Positions 46,451 through 55,529 of a stretch of DNA of 64,000 bases are shown here, in pieces. Below the pieces are notes generated by a model, which did not search any database, was not told the origin of the DNA, and saw only the letters and a program-made list of their open reading frames with translations. How positions within the stretch are numbered: the stretch's first letter is position 1; the number at the start of each line of letters is the position of its first letter. This DNA is from Bifidobacterium imperatoris (GTDB lineage: Bacteria; Actinomycetota; Actinomycetes; Actinomycetales; Bifidobacteriaceae), in the NCBI RefSeq assembly GCF_002860405.1, contig NZ_NMWV01000005.1, forward strand, positions 124,001 to 188,000, given 5' to 3'. A program made the position numbers and the translations under genes.

Positions 46451-47938
46451 TTATCTCGTGTGCAGCGGCCGTCCGTCCGCTTTGAGCAGCGCTTCGCCCA
46501 ACGTCTCGCTGAACGTGGGATGTGGGTGAATCAGCCGCGCGGCATCTGACAATGGCACATGATTACCCACCAGTTGTTCGGCTTCGGCAATGATATCCGA
46601 GGCGAGAGGGGAGACCATATGCACGCCGAGGACTCGTGGGGTATCAGGGTCCTCCTGGCTGCAGCCGGACACCACGGTCAGCGATCCCGCGGTACCACGC
46701 ATGAGCATACGGGCGTTAGCCATCATCGGATACACGGTTTCCTTGACCTCAAGCAGATCTTCTCGTTCCTGTGCCTGATCCAGCGTCAGTCCAACAGATG
46801 CGGCTTCAGGGGAGGAGAACACGATTTGCGGCACACTGGTCTCATCGACCGGTGCAACATGCAGGCCGGCGATGTTTTCCGCAATAACCAGCCCCTGCTC
46901 GAACGCTCGATGCGCCAGAGCATGGCCTACGGTAACGTCGCCCACGGCCCAAACACCAGGAACATTCGTTTGGCCAAACGCATCCGTGGCAACGAGTCCG
47001 TTTTCGGTCAGTGAAACACCCCAGGCCGGGTCAGTATTGGGGTCGCGGCCGATGGCAGCCAGAGCGATTTCTCCCCAAACCTGCTGCTCGCCATCAGCGC
47101 CATCCTTGGTGTAGTGCACAGTGGCGCCAAGATTCGCACCGATATCCACATGGGTCACATTGGTATGGGTGATGATATTGACACCATGCCGTTTGAGTTC
47201 GCGGGTCAGCGTAACTCCGGCACGGCGATCCCAGTTCGACAGCACACGGTCCTTACGAATCAGCAGTGTGACGTTCGATCCGGCTGCATTCCACATCGAA
47301 GCGAATTCCAAGGCCACCGCCCCAGCACCAACGACTACGGCGGAAGAAGGAAATTCGTTGAGCTCCAATGCCTGGGTGGAATCAATCAGGGCTGCCGCGA
47401 ATGGATTATTCGGCAGTGGGCGAGGCTTAGCCCCAGTGGCGATAACGATATGGTTTGCCACCAAGTCAATATGGGTGCCTGCCGGCTCCGGTACGTCCGC
47501 TTTATGGAAAGCGATGATAGTGGCCTGCCCGTCAGCAGGAGCCAGATGCACGAGATGATGCCCTTCAGCATCAGTTTCGTCAGCTTTGAACGTGGCGGAA
47601 GCGCGCAATACAGTAATGCCGCGATGTGCCAAAAGACCCGCGAGCCCACGAACCATCGTGTCCACGATACGTAGTTTGTAATCACGCAACGTGCCAAAAT
47701 CGATGCCGTCAACTGAAGCATTGACGCCAAGTTCCGCAGCCCTGTGCACGGTGTCAATGGTATGCGTGGCGGTAATCAGTGCTTTGGAAGGAATACATCC
47801 GCGATTGAGGCAAGTTCCGCCAACAGTGGCATCGCGTTCGATTAGCGCAACCTTCAACCCGAGTTCCGCAGCGCGCAAAGCTGTGGAATACCCTCCAGGA
47901 CCAGCGCCGATAATTGCCACATCATACTGTTCGCTCAT
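46451..47938 (-). CDS. lpd: Dihydrolipoamide dehydrogenase
   Basis: About 495 residues. FAD-binding YDVAIIGAGPGGYSTALRAA, redox disulfide GGTCLNRGCIPSKAL (two Cys near residues 42 and 47), NAD-binding VVVGAGAVALEFASMW, second FAD site VWAVGDVTVGHALAHRAFEQ and the C-terminal base His in IHPHPTFSETLGEAL are all present. The enzyme oxidises dihydrolipoyl groups with NAD+. No E1/E2 2-oxoacid dehydrogenase or glycine cleavage genes are adjacent, and bifidobacteria are known to lack pyruvate dehydrogenase, so its partner is open. The second of two ATGs was taken (AAGGAG 7 bases upstream). Confidence 0.93.
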   Translation of the reverse strand: MSEQYDVAIIGAGPGGYSTALRAAELGLKVALIERDATVGGTCLNRGCIPSKALITATHTIDTVHRAAELGVNASVDGIDFGTLRDYKLRIVDTMVRGLAGLLAHRGITVLRASATFKADETDAEGHHLVHLAPADGQATIIAFHKADVPEPAGTHIDLVANHIVIATGAKPRPLPNNPFAAALIDSTQALELNEFPSSAVVVGAGAVALEFASMWNAAGSNVTLLIRKDRVLSNWDRRAGVTLTRELKRHGVNIITHTNVTHVDIGANLGATVHYTKDGADGEQQVWGEIALAAIGRDPNTDPAWGVSLTENGLVATDAFGQTNVPGVWAVGDVTVGHALAHRAFEQGLVIAENIAGLHVAPVDETSVPQIVFSSPEAASVGLTLDQAQEREDLLEVKETVYPMMANARMLMRGTAGSLTVVSGCSQEDPDTPRVLGVHMVSPLASDIIAEAEQLVGNHVPLSDAARLIHPHPTFSETLGEALLKADGRPLHTR

Positions 47939-48003
47939 CATGCACTCCTTTGTCCGCACCCGATCTGTAGCTGCAAAATCGGACTATTCCCCATTACATA
48001 TAA

Positions 48004-48031
48004 CTATGGCTCCCATCATAGGGAGCCATAG
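48004..48031 (-). terminator. Hairpin after the DUF3043 gene
   Basis: CTATGGCTCCC and GGGAGCCATAG pair perfectly around a 6-base loop, 37 bases past the stop of the minus-strand gene, followed on that strand by TTATAT. A weak intrinsic terminator. Confidence 0.7.
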
Positions 48032-48067
48032 TGCAAATCAAATACAACAAACGTTGTAAATCAGTAA

Positions 48068-48688
48068 CTAGTCCTCAGGCCAGTGACCACGCTTGTCGTA
48101 ACGCGGCTTCGGCAAACGCCAGCGACGCATCTGAATGGAACGGCTCCAAGCGTAGGAGAAGGAGCGGGAGCCCTTAGCCACGGAAGCCTCGCCGTACTTG
48201 GTAATGAGCTTAGCCTTGAGCTTGCGCCACATCAGCCACACATCGATGACAACGGCAATCAGGTAGCCATACATCAGAGTCATCATGATGATGGAAGCCC
48301 ATGCGTTCTGCGATGCGGAAGTAACGAACATGGAGACAATCAGAATGGCGAACGCCACGGGAATGAACCATTCGCCCAAGTTGAAGCGGGCATCCACATA
48401 ATCGCGGATGTAAATACGCCACGGCAGTCGCTCAGACTTCGGCATATTGTTCAGATCGCCGCTCTGCATGGCTGCGTATTCGCGATTCTCGCGCTCGCGC
48501 ATGCGTGCCTTGGCAGCCTTGGCGCTGGCCTTACGGTCGGTGGGAACCAGCGGGCGGATACCGGCAGCCTGTGCCTTCTTCATCTTCGGGGTCGGACGGC
48601 CCTTGCCAGCGGACGGATTAGTGTTCTTCTCTTCGGCCTGTTCCACGGGAACTTGGGCCTCTTTTTTCTTGAACGGGTTCCATGTCAT
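48068..48688 (-). CDS. DUF3043-family membrane protein
   Basis: 206 residues. A long charged N-terminus (FKKKEAQVPVEQAEEKNTNP, GRPTPKMKKAQAAG, RKASAKAAKARMRERENREY) precedes two membrane helices (GEWFIPVAFAILIVSMFVTS, then IIMMTLMYGYLIAVVIDVWL) and a basic tail (SRSIQMRRWRLPKPRYDKRG). This matches actinobacterial DUF3043 proteins, function unknown. It is divergent from the dipeptidase gene with 82 bases between starts. Confidence 0.85.
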   Translation of the reverse strand: MTWNPFKKKEAQVPVEQAEEKNTNPSAGKGRPTPKMKKAQAAGIRPLVPTDRKASAKAAKARMRERENREYAAMQSGDLNNMPKSERLPWRIYIRDYVDARFNLGEWFIPVAFAILIVSMFVTSASQNAWASIIMMTLMYGYLIAVVIDVWLMWRKLKAKLITKYGEASVAKGSRSFSYAWSRSIQMRRWRLPKPRYDKRGHWPED

Positions 48689-48770
48689 GCTTTGAGGTTA
48701 CGGTGACGTTCAGACACATGTTGTGTAGGCGTAACCATTGGTATAACGCCCTTATATATAAGGAGAACAC

Positions 48771-50138
48771 ATGGCGGAACTCACCGTGGACCAGGTGCGC
48801 GAGCGCGTCGAAGATGACTGGAATCGCATTGTCGAACTGCTGAACCGGAAGATTGCACTGCAATCTGTTTCCGCCAAGGGCATTACCGCCGAGCATATGA
48901 AGCGTTCGGCTGAGTTCGTGGCTGAGGAGCTCAAGCTGGTTGGCATCGATACCAAGGTGGTGCAGGCCACGAATGAGGATGGTACTCTGGGCGCTTGGGA
49001 GGTTATCGGCTCTCGTATTGTGGATCCCGGTGCGCCTACCGTGCTGTTGTACGCCCACCATGATGTGCAGCCGGTGCCGGACCCTGCCGAATGGAACACC
49101 GATCCGTTCGTGGGCACTGAGATTGATGGTCGACTCTATGGTCGCGGTTCCGCTGATGATGGCGGCGGCATTGCGATTCATTCCGGTGCTCTGAAGGCGC
49201 TGGGCGATGATTTGCCGGTGAATATCAAGGTGTTCATTGAAGGTGAGGAGGAGATGGGCTCGCCGAGTTTCATCCCGTTCATCACCGCGCACAAGGACGA
49301 GTTCGACTCTGATGTGATCATCGTGGCCGATTCCGGCAATTGGTCCGCTGAGATTCCGTCGCTGACCACCTCGCTTCGCGGCAATACTTGCGTGGACGTG
49401 ACCGTACGTGGCCTGAAGCATCCGGTGCACTCCGGCCAGTACGGCGGCCCGATCTTGGACTCCAATACGCTGGCCGCCATGCTGATTGCCTCGCTGTACG
49501 ACGCTAACGGCGATATTGCCGTGCCGGGCATCGCCTCCGAGGAGCCGATTGGCGGTTTGCAGCAGGATGTTGATGAGGCCGGTGTACGTGCCGATGCCGG
49601 TGCTGTTGATGGATATGTGCTCGCTGGCACCGGTTCCCTGGCCTCTCGCTTGTGGACCAAGCCAAGCCTGACGGTGATTGGTTTTGACGCTCACCCGGTG
49701 GAGGGTTCCTTCAATGTGATTGCCCCGGAGACCCGTTTCCGCCTGTCTTTGCGCACTGCGCCAAACCAGCGCCCTGAAGAGGCTCAGGATGCGTTGGCTG
49801 CATTCCTTGTGGCCAATCCGCCATTTGGTGCCGAGGTTGAAGTGGCCAAGCTGGAGAACGGCATGGGTTGGGCTATGGACCCGAACGCTGAGGCCACGAA
49901 GGATGCGCTTGAGGCTATGGAAGAAGCGTTCGGTGTTGCTCCGATCAATCAGGGTCAGGGCGGTTCAATTCCATTCATTCCGGAACTGCAGCGCTTGTTC
50001 CCATCCGCCCAGGTGCTAGTCACCGGTCCGGAAGACCCGAAAGCCAACGCGCACAGCCCGAACGAGTCCATCTCTCTCTACGGCTTGAAGCACAACGTGA
50101 TCACCGAAGCCCTGCTGCTTGCCAAGCTGGGTAAGTAG
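48771..50138 (+). CDS. M20-family dipeptidase
   Basis: 455-residue zinc peptidase. Metal ligands and catalytic residues are visible: LLYAHHDVQPVPD (His, Asp), LYGRGSADDGGGI (bridging Asp), FIEGEEEMGSPSF (catalytic Glu and ligand Glu) and the late histidine in NAHSPNESI. A dimerisation (lid) domain occupies about residues 200-340. It should cleave dipeptides or related amides in the cytoplasm. AAGGAGAACAC precedes the ATG with good spacing. A hairpin follows at 50159-50194, and the next unit is the TPP-controlled operon. Confidence 0.92.
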   Translation: MAELTVDQVRERVEDDWNRIVELLNRKIALQSVSAKGITAEHMKRSAEFVAEELKLVGIDTKVVQATNEDGTLGAWEVIGSRIVDPGAPTVLLYAHHDVQPVPDPAEWNTDPFVGTEIDGRLYGRGSADDGGGIAIHSGALKALGDDLPVNIKVFIEGEEEMGSPSFIPFITAHKDEFDSDVIIVADSGNWSAEIPSLTTSLRGNTCVDVTVRGLKHPVHSGQYGGPILDSNTLAAMLIASLYDANGDIAVPGIASEEPIGGLQQDVDEAGVRADAGAVDGYVLAGTGSLASRLWTKPSLTVIGFDAHPVEGSFNVIAPETRFRLSLRTAPNQRPEEAQDALAAFLVANPPFGAEVEVAKLENGMGWAMDPNAEATKDALEAMEEAFGVAPINQGQGGSIPFIPELQRLFPSAQVLVTGPEDPKANAHSPNESISLYGLKHNVITEALLLAKLGK

Positions 50139-50158
50139 TTACCCTCATCAGATGGTAA

Positions 50159-50194
50159 GAAAGCGGAGTCAGCAGATTTGTTGATTCCGCTTTC
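50159..50194 (+). terminator. Hairpin after the dipeptidase gene
   Basis: GAAAGCGGA (50159-50167) pairs with TCCGCTTTC (50186-50194); the following TCATATT is only weakly T-rich. Confidence 0.7.
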
Positions 50195-50207
50195 TCATAT
50201 TCAGCTA

Positions 50208-50236
50208 TTGCCTTTGACCGTGGTTTGCCTTATAGT
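50208..50236 (+). promoter_or_regulatory. Promoter of the thiamine operon
   Basis: TTGCCT (50208-50213) and TATAGT (50231-50236) are 17 bases apart, good sigma-A-type -35 and -10 elements, placing the transcript start just ahead of the TPP aptamer. Confidence 0.6.
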
Positions 50237-50244
50237 CATGGAGT

Positions 50245-50345
50245 TGACACGGGAGCTGCCTTAAGGCGGCTGAGAGGAGACGCATCAGTCTCGACCGATG
50301 GAACGTGACCGGGTAATGCCGTTCGTCACGGAATTGTCGCTCTTA
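50245..50345 (+). promoter_or_regulatory. TPP riboswitch (THI element)
   Basis: Contains the conserved thi-box landmarks ACGGGAGCTGCC, GGCGGCTGAGAGGA, CGACCGATGGAACGTGACCG and GGTAATGCC in order, followed by GTTCGTCACGG closing the helix. About 80 bases separate it from the ykoE start. No strong terminator with a T run is seen after it, so the mode of control (termination or translation) is open; ligand is thiamine diphosphate. Confidence 0.95.
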
Positions 50346-50423
50346 CATACCCGTGCCTGAACCCAAGCGATGTGAAGGATTCACAGCCTTACATCGCATG
50401 AGAAGAGAAGAAAAGGCACAATC

Positions 50424-51023
50424 ATGACTGAAGCTGTGGCCAAGGCCAATTACAAGTGGCGCGTTGTTGATATCGTCGTCGCCGCTATCATCGCCGTTGC
50501 ATCCGGCGTTATCTTCTGGGGTTGGGACATCGTCTGCGCTGTTCCGCTGACCCTGTTCGAAGGCGTCACCCCGGGCTTCGAAGGCCTGCTGAACGGCTTC
50601 TGGCTGTTCGCTGGCCCGCTGGCCGCCATCATCGTGCGCAAGCCGGGCGCCGCACTGTTCGCTGAAACCCTCGCCGCTTTCCTCGAGCTCACTCTGGGCA
50701 ACCAGTGGGGCGTCGGCGGTTCCCTGATCGTCGGTATCATTCAGGGCCTTGGCGCCGAAATCGCATTCGCCGTGTTCGCCTACAAGAAGTGGAACATCGG
50801 CACCACCCTACTCTCCGGCGCTCTGGCCGGTGTCGGCTGCTGGGCTTACTACTGGGCAACCAACCCGGGCTGGAACGGTCTGCGCGTTACCTGGTACCTC
50901 GTTGGCTCCATTATCTCCGGCCTCGTGATTGCCGGTATCGTGGTGTGGTTCCTCTCCCGCGCGATTGCCGCCACCGGCGTGCTTGATCGCTTCGAGTCCG
51001 GTCGCGCTCAGGCTCGCATCTGA
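50424..51023 (+). CDS. ykoE: ECF S component YkoE, thiamine/HMP uptake
   Basis: 199 residues, about five to six membrane helices, beginning KWRVVDIVVAAIIAVASGVI as in YkoE-family S components, with PLTLFEGVTPGFEGLLNGFW and LELTLGNQWGVGGSLIVGII. It binds thiamine or its pyrimidine precursor at the membrane and works with YkoD and YkoC. Placement directly under a TPP riboswitch supports the substrate. Its last base is shared with the ykoD start (ATGA overlap type). Confidence 0.93.
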   Translation: MTEAVAKANYKWRVVDIVVAAIIAVASGVIFWGWDIVCAVPLTLFEGVTPGFEGLLNGFWLFAGPLAAIIVRKPGAALFAETLAAFLELTLGNQWGVGGSLIVGIIQGLGAEIAFAVFAYKKWNIGTTLLSGALAGVGCWAYYWATNPGWNGLRVTWYLVGSIISGLVIAGIVVWFLSRAIAATGVLDRFESGRAQARI

Positions 51024-52549
51024 TGCAGGTACAACCGGCCGCCGTTGAAGCCAACGGCTGGGGCTGGAGGCACGCAACGCGTAAGGATTTCGCGTTGCGT
51101 GCCGTTGATTTCACTATCCAGCCAGGTGAGCGTGTACTCTTACTCGGTGCTTCGGGCGCCGGCAAAAGCACAATGATGGCTGGGCTTGCAGGCGTGCTCG
51201 GCGGCGATGAGGAAGGCGAACAGGAAGGTTCGCTCACCATCGACGGCGTGGACGCCCGCGAAGCGCGAGGCCGTGTGGGCTTGGTGCTCCAAGACCCGGA
51301 CTCGCAGATTATTCTTGAACGATTGGGCGATGACGCAGCATTCGGCTGTGAAAACCTCAACGTGCCGCGCGAAGAAATCTGGCAGCGTGTGCGCGAGTCC
51401 CTGAACCTCGTCGGTTTGGGAGACCTTGACCTTAATCGCTCCACTCGTCATCTTTCCGGTGGCCAACGCCAGCGTCTGGCTTTGGCTGGTGTACTCGCCA
51501 TGAAGCCGGGACTGTTGCTGCTTGACGAGCCAACCGCGAACCTCGATCCCGAAGGCGTGGTCGAAGTGCATGACGCGGTCAAAAAAGTCGTTGAATCAAC
51601 CGGCCAGACAATGGTGGTGGTGGAACACCATATTGATGTATGGCTGGATATGGTCGACCGTGTGATTGTGCTCGGCCGCCCCGAACCAGGCTCGCCAGCC
51701 GGTGCTGTTATCGCCGATGGCAAGCCGGATGAAGTGTTTGCCGCGATGGGTGATGTGCTGGCATCCGGTGGCGCATGGGTGCCTGGGCGCACAATCCCTG
51801 ATTATCGTCCCGGGTCGGCTGCATCTCAGGCTGTACATGTGCGCAATGTGACAGCAGATACTTCTCAGACCGACGAGCACACGCCGGTGTTGAGCTGCCG
51901 CAACTTAAGCTTCGGCCGAGGCAGTGCGCTGGGCGGTGGTATCAACCTTGATTTCTATCCGGGCGAAGTCACTGCTCTGATGGGTCCGAATGGTGCCGGA
52001 AAGTCAACATTCGCGCTGACGTTGGCCGGATTGCTGCCACCTGTTGATGGGCAAGTACTGATCGCTGAGAATCTTGCTCCGCGGGCAGATCGTCGCGAGC
52101 CGATCACTTGGAAAAGTCGTGAGCTGCTCGGCCGCATTGGCATGGTGTTCCAAGAGCCGGAGCATCAGTTCGCTGCGAATTTCGTACGCGATGAAGTGGC
52201 CGTTGGTCCGAAGTCGATGGGCAAAACCCAAGAAGAAGCGTATGCCATTGCGGATTCCATGCTGGAACGTATGAATCTGACCCGATTCGCGCAGGCGAAC
52301 CCATATACGCTTTCCGGTGGCGAGAAGCGGCGTCTTTCCGTGGCTTCGATGCTGGCTGCTGCACCACAGGTCTTGGTGATGGACGAGCCGACCTTCGGAC
52401 AAGACTTCACCACATGGACCGAAATGGTCAAGCTCATCGCAGCCATTCGCGATCAAGGTTCCTGCGTGATCATGGTGACGCATGACGAGGCGTTGGTGAA
52501 TGCGCTGGGTGCGCGCCGTGTGATGTTCCAGGAGGGGAGCCGGGCATGA
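51023..52549 (+). CDS. ykoD: ECF dual ATPase YkoD
   Basis: 508 residues with two fused ABC domains: GASGAGKSTMMAG, LSGGQRQRLALAG, LLLLDEPTANLD in the first; GPNGAGKSTFALT, LSGGEKRRLSVAS, VLVMDEPTFGQD in the second (residues about 300-508). It powers thiamine-family import together with YkoE and YkoC. It overlaps ykoE and ykoC by a few bases each, so the three are translationally coupled. Confidence 0.95.
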   Translation: MQVQPAAVEANGWGWRHATRKDFALRAVDFTIQPGERVLLLGASGAGKSTMMAGLAGVLGGDEEGEQEGSLTIDGVDAREARGRVGLVLQDPDSQIILERLGDDAAFGCENLNVPREEIWQRVRESLNLVGLGDLDLNRSTRHLSGGQRQRLALAGVLAMKPGLLLLDEPTANLDPEGVVEVHDAVKKVVESTGQTMVVVEHHIDVWLDMVDRVIVLGRPEPGSPAGAVIADGKPDEVFAAMGDVLASGGAWVPGRTIPDYRPGSAASQAVHVRNVTADTSQTDEHTPVLSCRNLSFGRGSALGGGINLDFYPGEVTALMGPNGAGKSTFALTLAGLLPPVDGQVLIAENLAPRADRREPITWKSRELLGRIGMVFQEPEHQFAANFVRDEVAVGPKSMGKTQEEAYAIADSMLERMNLTRFAQANPYTLSGGEKRRLSVASMLAAAPQVLVMDEPTFGQDFTTWTEMVKLIAAIRDQGSCVIMVTHDEALVNALGARRVMFQEGSRA

Positions 52550-53436
52550 GCGAATCCGTGCAGATTACTGTGCAAACGAATGAGCCGGATGACACTGCAG
52601 CCGTCAATATCTCCGATTATGTGACGGTCAGTCCGCAGGATACCCGTGTGGAGCCGGTCAAACCAGCTTCGCCCTCATGGTTTGTGGCACGCATCAATCC
52701 GGTGAGCCGTATTATCGGTGCGCTGCTGTTGTGCATTCCGATGTTCTTCAGCTTGGACTTGGTTTCCGCTTCTAGCGCGCTTGCCATTGAATTCGTGTTG
52801 CTGTGGATTGGCGGCGTGGCACCGTGGACGGTATGCCGCAAAACCTGGCCGGTGTGGATAGCCGCGTTGGGCAGCTTCATCTCCGTATTCCTATATGCGC
52901 GAGTCTCTGGTGAGATTCTCTGGTCCGCAGGTTGGATTGTGATTTCGGAGGGTTCGTTTCCGCTGGCTCTTGCCACGGCTATCCGTGTGGCCGCCATCGC
53001 CGTACCCGGTGTGATTTTGGCGCTTGGACTCGATCCCACCGATTTGGCAGATGGATTGGTTGAAATCCTGCATTTCTCACCGCGATTCGTCTACGGCGGT
53101 CTGGCAGGCCTGCGCATGTTCACCCTGCTGCAGGATGATTGGCGCGCTTTAGGCCTGTCCCAACGTTCCCGCGGACTAGGTGACGGCAATGCCATCATGC
53201 GTGCGCTTTCGCAAGCATTCGGTCTTCTGGTGCTTTCCATTCGCCGTGCCACCAAGCTGGCAACCGCAATGGAAGCCCGCGGCTTCGGCTCTGACGCTCC
53301 ACGCTCGCAGGCGCGTGTCTCCAGCCTCCACACCATTGATTGGGTTTTTTACGCCATCTGCCTCGCCATCCCATTCGCCGCCCTAGCCCTAGCTATCGCC
53401 ACCGGCAATTGGCACTTCGCTTTTCAGGGTGCCTGA
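52546..53436 (+). CDS. ykoC: ECF T component YkoC
   Basis: 296 residues: a 60-residue polar N-terminus followed by about five membrane helices and the two EcfT coupling motifs, SRGLGDG and EARGFGSD, which contact the ATPases. Overlaps ykoD by 4 bases (ATGA). The stop lies inside a hairpin at 53418-53442. Confidence 0.93.
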   Translation: MSESVQITVQTNEPDDTAAVNISDYVTVSPQDTRVEPVKPASPSWFVARINPVSRIIGALLLCIPMFFSLDLVSASSALAIEFVLLWIGGVAPWTVCRKTWPVWIAALGSFISVFLYARVSGEILWSAGWIVISEGSFPLALATAIRVAAIAVPGVILALGLDPTDLADGLVEILHFSPRFVYGGLAGLRMFTLLQDDWRALGLSQRSRGLGDGNAIMRALSQAFGLLVLSIRRATKLATAMEARGFGSDAPRSQARVSSLHTIDWVFYAICLAIPFAALALAIATGNWHFAFQGA

Positions 53437-53475
53437 AAAGCGTCGACGAGCACAGTGCTTTTCAAGGTGCCTGAG
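53418..53475 (+). terminator. Hairpin and short duplication at the end of ykoC
   Basis: CGCTTTTCAG (53418-53427) pairs perfectly with CTGAAAAGCG (53433-53442). The 18-base unit GCTTTTCAGGGTGCCTGA recurs with one change at 53458-53475. The stem contains the ykoC stop. It may stop or slow transcription before the methyltransferase gene. Confidence 0.6.
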
Positions 53476-53519
53476 TTTATTCCACCTCCGCTGTACCTCC
53501 TTGCGGTAGGCTAAGGCCT

Positions 53520-54389
53520 ATGCCGATTAATGCCCAGATTCTTGATAATCCCAAGTCGGACCGTGTGCGCCGCATCGCTGACCTCGCTCGCACCAAAGGT
53601 CGCGAACGCTCAGGCCGCTTCCTTATTGAAGGTCCGCAAGCGGTGCGCGAAGCCGTCACCTGGCGGCCGGATGTGGTGCAGGACCTGTATGTGGAGGTTT
53701 CCCAAGCACTGGAGCATCCGCGCGTTATTTCGTCCACGTTGGAGAAAATCGTGGATAAATCGCAGGATGCCACCATTTACGTGCATCAGTGCACAGGCGA
53801 GGTCATTCGCCATATCAGTAAGGACGCACAAGGCATTCTCGCTGTAGGTAACGCGCGCGCGATGCATACCGACATTGAGGATGTAGAGCTGCAGAAGAAT
53901 CCTCAGATTGCCGCATTCTGGCAGGTTCGCGATCCCGGCAATGCCGGCACGGTGATTCGTGCGGCTGATGCGGCTGGCTGCGATGCTGTCATTTTTGTGG
54001 ATGATTGTGTGGACCAATTGAATCCTAAGGTCATTCGCTCCACGGTCGGCTCGTTGTTCCATATTCCTGTGCTGCAGATGGGAACTGAAGAGTTCTTCAG
54101 CTGGGCTGCTGACCAACATGTGGACGTTTGTGCCGCCGATGTGTACGGCACCAAGGAACGCAAACCGGAAAGCCTGCCCCAAGTGTTGGCAGATACTGCT
54201 GCAGTAGCATCCGGCAAAGCTGTGCTCTTTGGTAATGAAGCGCGCGGTTTGGAGCCTGAAATCCTTGAACAATGCCAGCGAATCATCTCCATTCCTCTCT
54301 ATGGCAAAGCCGAATCATTGAACCTCGGTACTTCGGCCGCGGTCATGCTGATGAGCTTGGCTATGTCGGGTCATATTGAAACAATGTGA
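53520..54389 (+). CDS. TrmH/SpoU-family RNA 2'-O-methyltransferase
   Basis: 289 residues. An N-terminal substrate-binding domain (KSDRVRRIADLARTKGRERS, FLIEGPQAVREAV) is followed by the SPOUT domain with its three motifs: RDPGNAGTVIRAADAAG, LFGNEARGLEPE and IPLYGKAESLNLGTSAAVML. It methylates ribose in rRNA or tRNA using S-adenosylmethionine. Position immediately before pheS is common in actinobacteria. The only start signal is a weak CGGTAGG upstream of ATG. Confidence 0.92.
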   Translation: MPINAQILDNPKSDRVRRIADLARTKGRERSGRFLIEGPQAVREAVTWRPDVVQDLYVEVSQALEHPRVISSTLEKIVDKSQDATIYVHQCTGEVIRHISKDAQGILAVGNARAMHTDIEDVELQKNPQIAAFWQVRDPGNAGTVIRAADAAGCDAVIFVDDCVDQLNPKVIRSTVGSLFHIPVLQMGTEEFFSWAADQHVDVCAADVYGTKERKPESLPQVLADTAAVASGKAVLFGNEARGLEPEILEQCQRIISIPLYGKAESLNLGTSAAVMLMSLAMSGHIETM

Positions 54390-54454
54390 GTTTGGAAAAT
54401 ACGCTGCAAACATTAGAAAACCGCGTTGAGTAATCATCGAACGAAAGGGTTCTC

Positions 54455-55522
54455 GTGGCAGAACAAATGGTGTTCGATGCAGACCAGGTAACCGCTGCGG
54501 TTGCCGAGGGCATCGAGAAAATCCAGAACGCCTCCAATCTGGAGGAGCTGAAAGCCATCAAGACACAGTACGCAGGCGCTGACTCTGCGATGACTCGTGC
54601 CAGCAAGGCCATCGGTTCGCTCCCTGTAGATAAGAAGAAGGACGCGGGCAAGCTTATGAGCAAGCTGCGCGCCGACTTCGGCCGCGCATACGGACCCAAG
54701 GAAGTAGAGCTCAAGGAAGCTGCTGAAAAGGCTGCTCTGGCTGCCGAAACCGTGGATATGACGCTGCCGGTGAACCGCAAGCCGCTGGGCGCCCGTCACC
54801 CGCTGGCCAAGCTGATGGAAGACGTTGAGGACTTCTTCATCTCTATGGGCTGGCAGATTTCCTCCGGTCCGGAGATTGAAGCCGAATGGTACAACTTTGA
54901 CTCCCTGAACTTCGGCCCTGACCATCCGGCTCGCCAGATGCAGGATACCTTCTACGTCAAGGGCAACCAGGCCAAGGATGCTGCAGGCTTCGTGGGCTCC
55001 AACATGGTGGTACGCACGCAGACCTCCTCCGATCAGGTTCGTGCACTGCTCACCCGTGGCGTGCCGCTGTACATCGCCAGCCCGGGCCGTGTGTTCCGCA
55101 CCGATGAGCTTGACGCCACCCACACCCCGGTGTTCCACCAGTGCGAAGCCCTCGCCGTTGACAAGCACCTGACTATGGCCGACCTGAAGGGCGTGCTGGA
55201 CAAGCTCGCCGTGGCCATGTTCGGGCCGGAAGCCAAGACCCGTCTGCGCCCGAGCTACTTCCCGTTCACTGAGCCGAGCGCCGAGCTCGACTTGTGGTTC
55301 CCCGATAAGAAGGGTGGCCCGGGCTGGCTCGAATGGGGCGGTTGCGGCATGGTGAACCCGAATGTGTTGAAGTCCGCTGGCATCGACCCGGACGTATACA
55401 CCGGCTTCGCTTTCGGCGTGGGCATGGAGCGCACGCTGCTGCTGCGCAGCGACATCAACGATATGCACGACCTGGTTGAAGGCGACGTGCGTTTCGCCGA
55501 ACAGTTTGTGATGGGGGAGTGA
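54455..55522 (+). CDS. pheS: Phenylalanyl-tRNA synthetase alpha subunit
   Basis: 355 residues. An N-terminal coiled-coil arm that binds tRNA (about 1-85) precedes the class II catalytic core: HPLAKLMEDVEDFFISMGW, DTFYVKG, RTQTSSDQVRAL (motif 2 region), GRVFRTDELDATHTPVFHQCE and the motif 3 GFAFGVGMERTLLLRSDIND. It charges tRNA-Phe as an alpha2-beta2 tetramer with PheT. GTG start (54455) after CGAAAGGG. The stop is 7 bases before pheT. Confidence 0.97.
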   Translation: MAEQMVFDADQVTAAVAEGIEKIQNASNLEELKAIKTQYAGADSAMTRASKAIGSLPVDKKKDAGKLMSKLRADFGRAYGPKEVELKEAAEKAALAAETVDMTLPVNRKPLGARHPLAKLMEDVEDFFISMGWQISSGPEIEAEWYNFDSLNFGPDHPARQMQDTFYVKGNQAKDAAGFVGSNMVVRTQTSSDQVRALLTRGVPLYIASPGRVFRTDELDATHTPVFHQCEALAVDKHLTMADLKGVLDKLAVAMFGPEAKTRLRPSYFPFTEPSAELDLWFPDKKGGPGWLEWGGCGMVNPNVLKSAGIDPDVYTGFAFGVGMERTLLLRSDINDMHDLVEGDVRFAEQFVMGE

Positions 55523-55529
55523 TTCAGCC

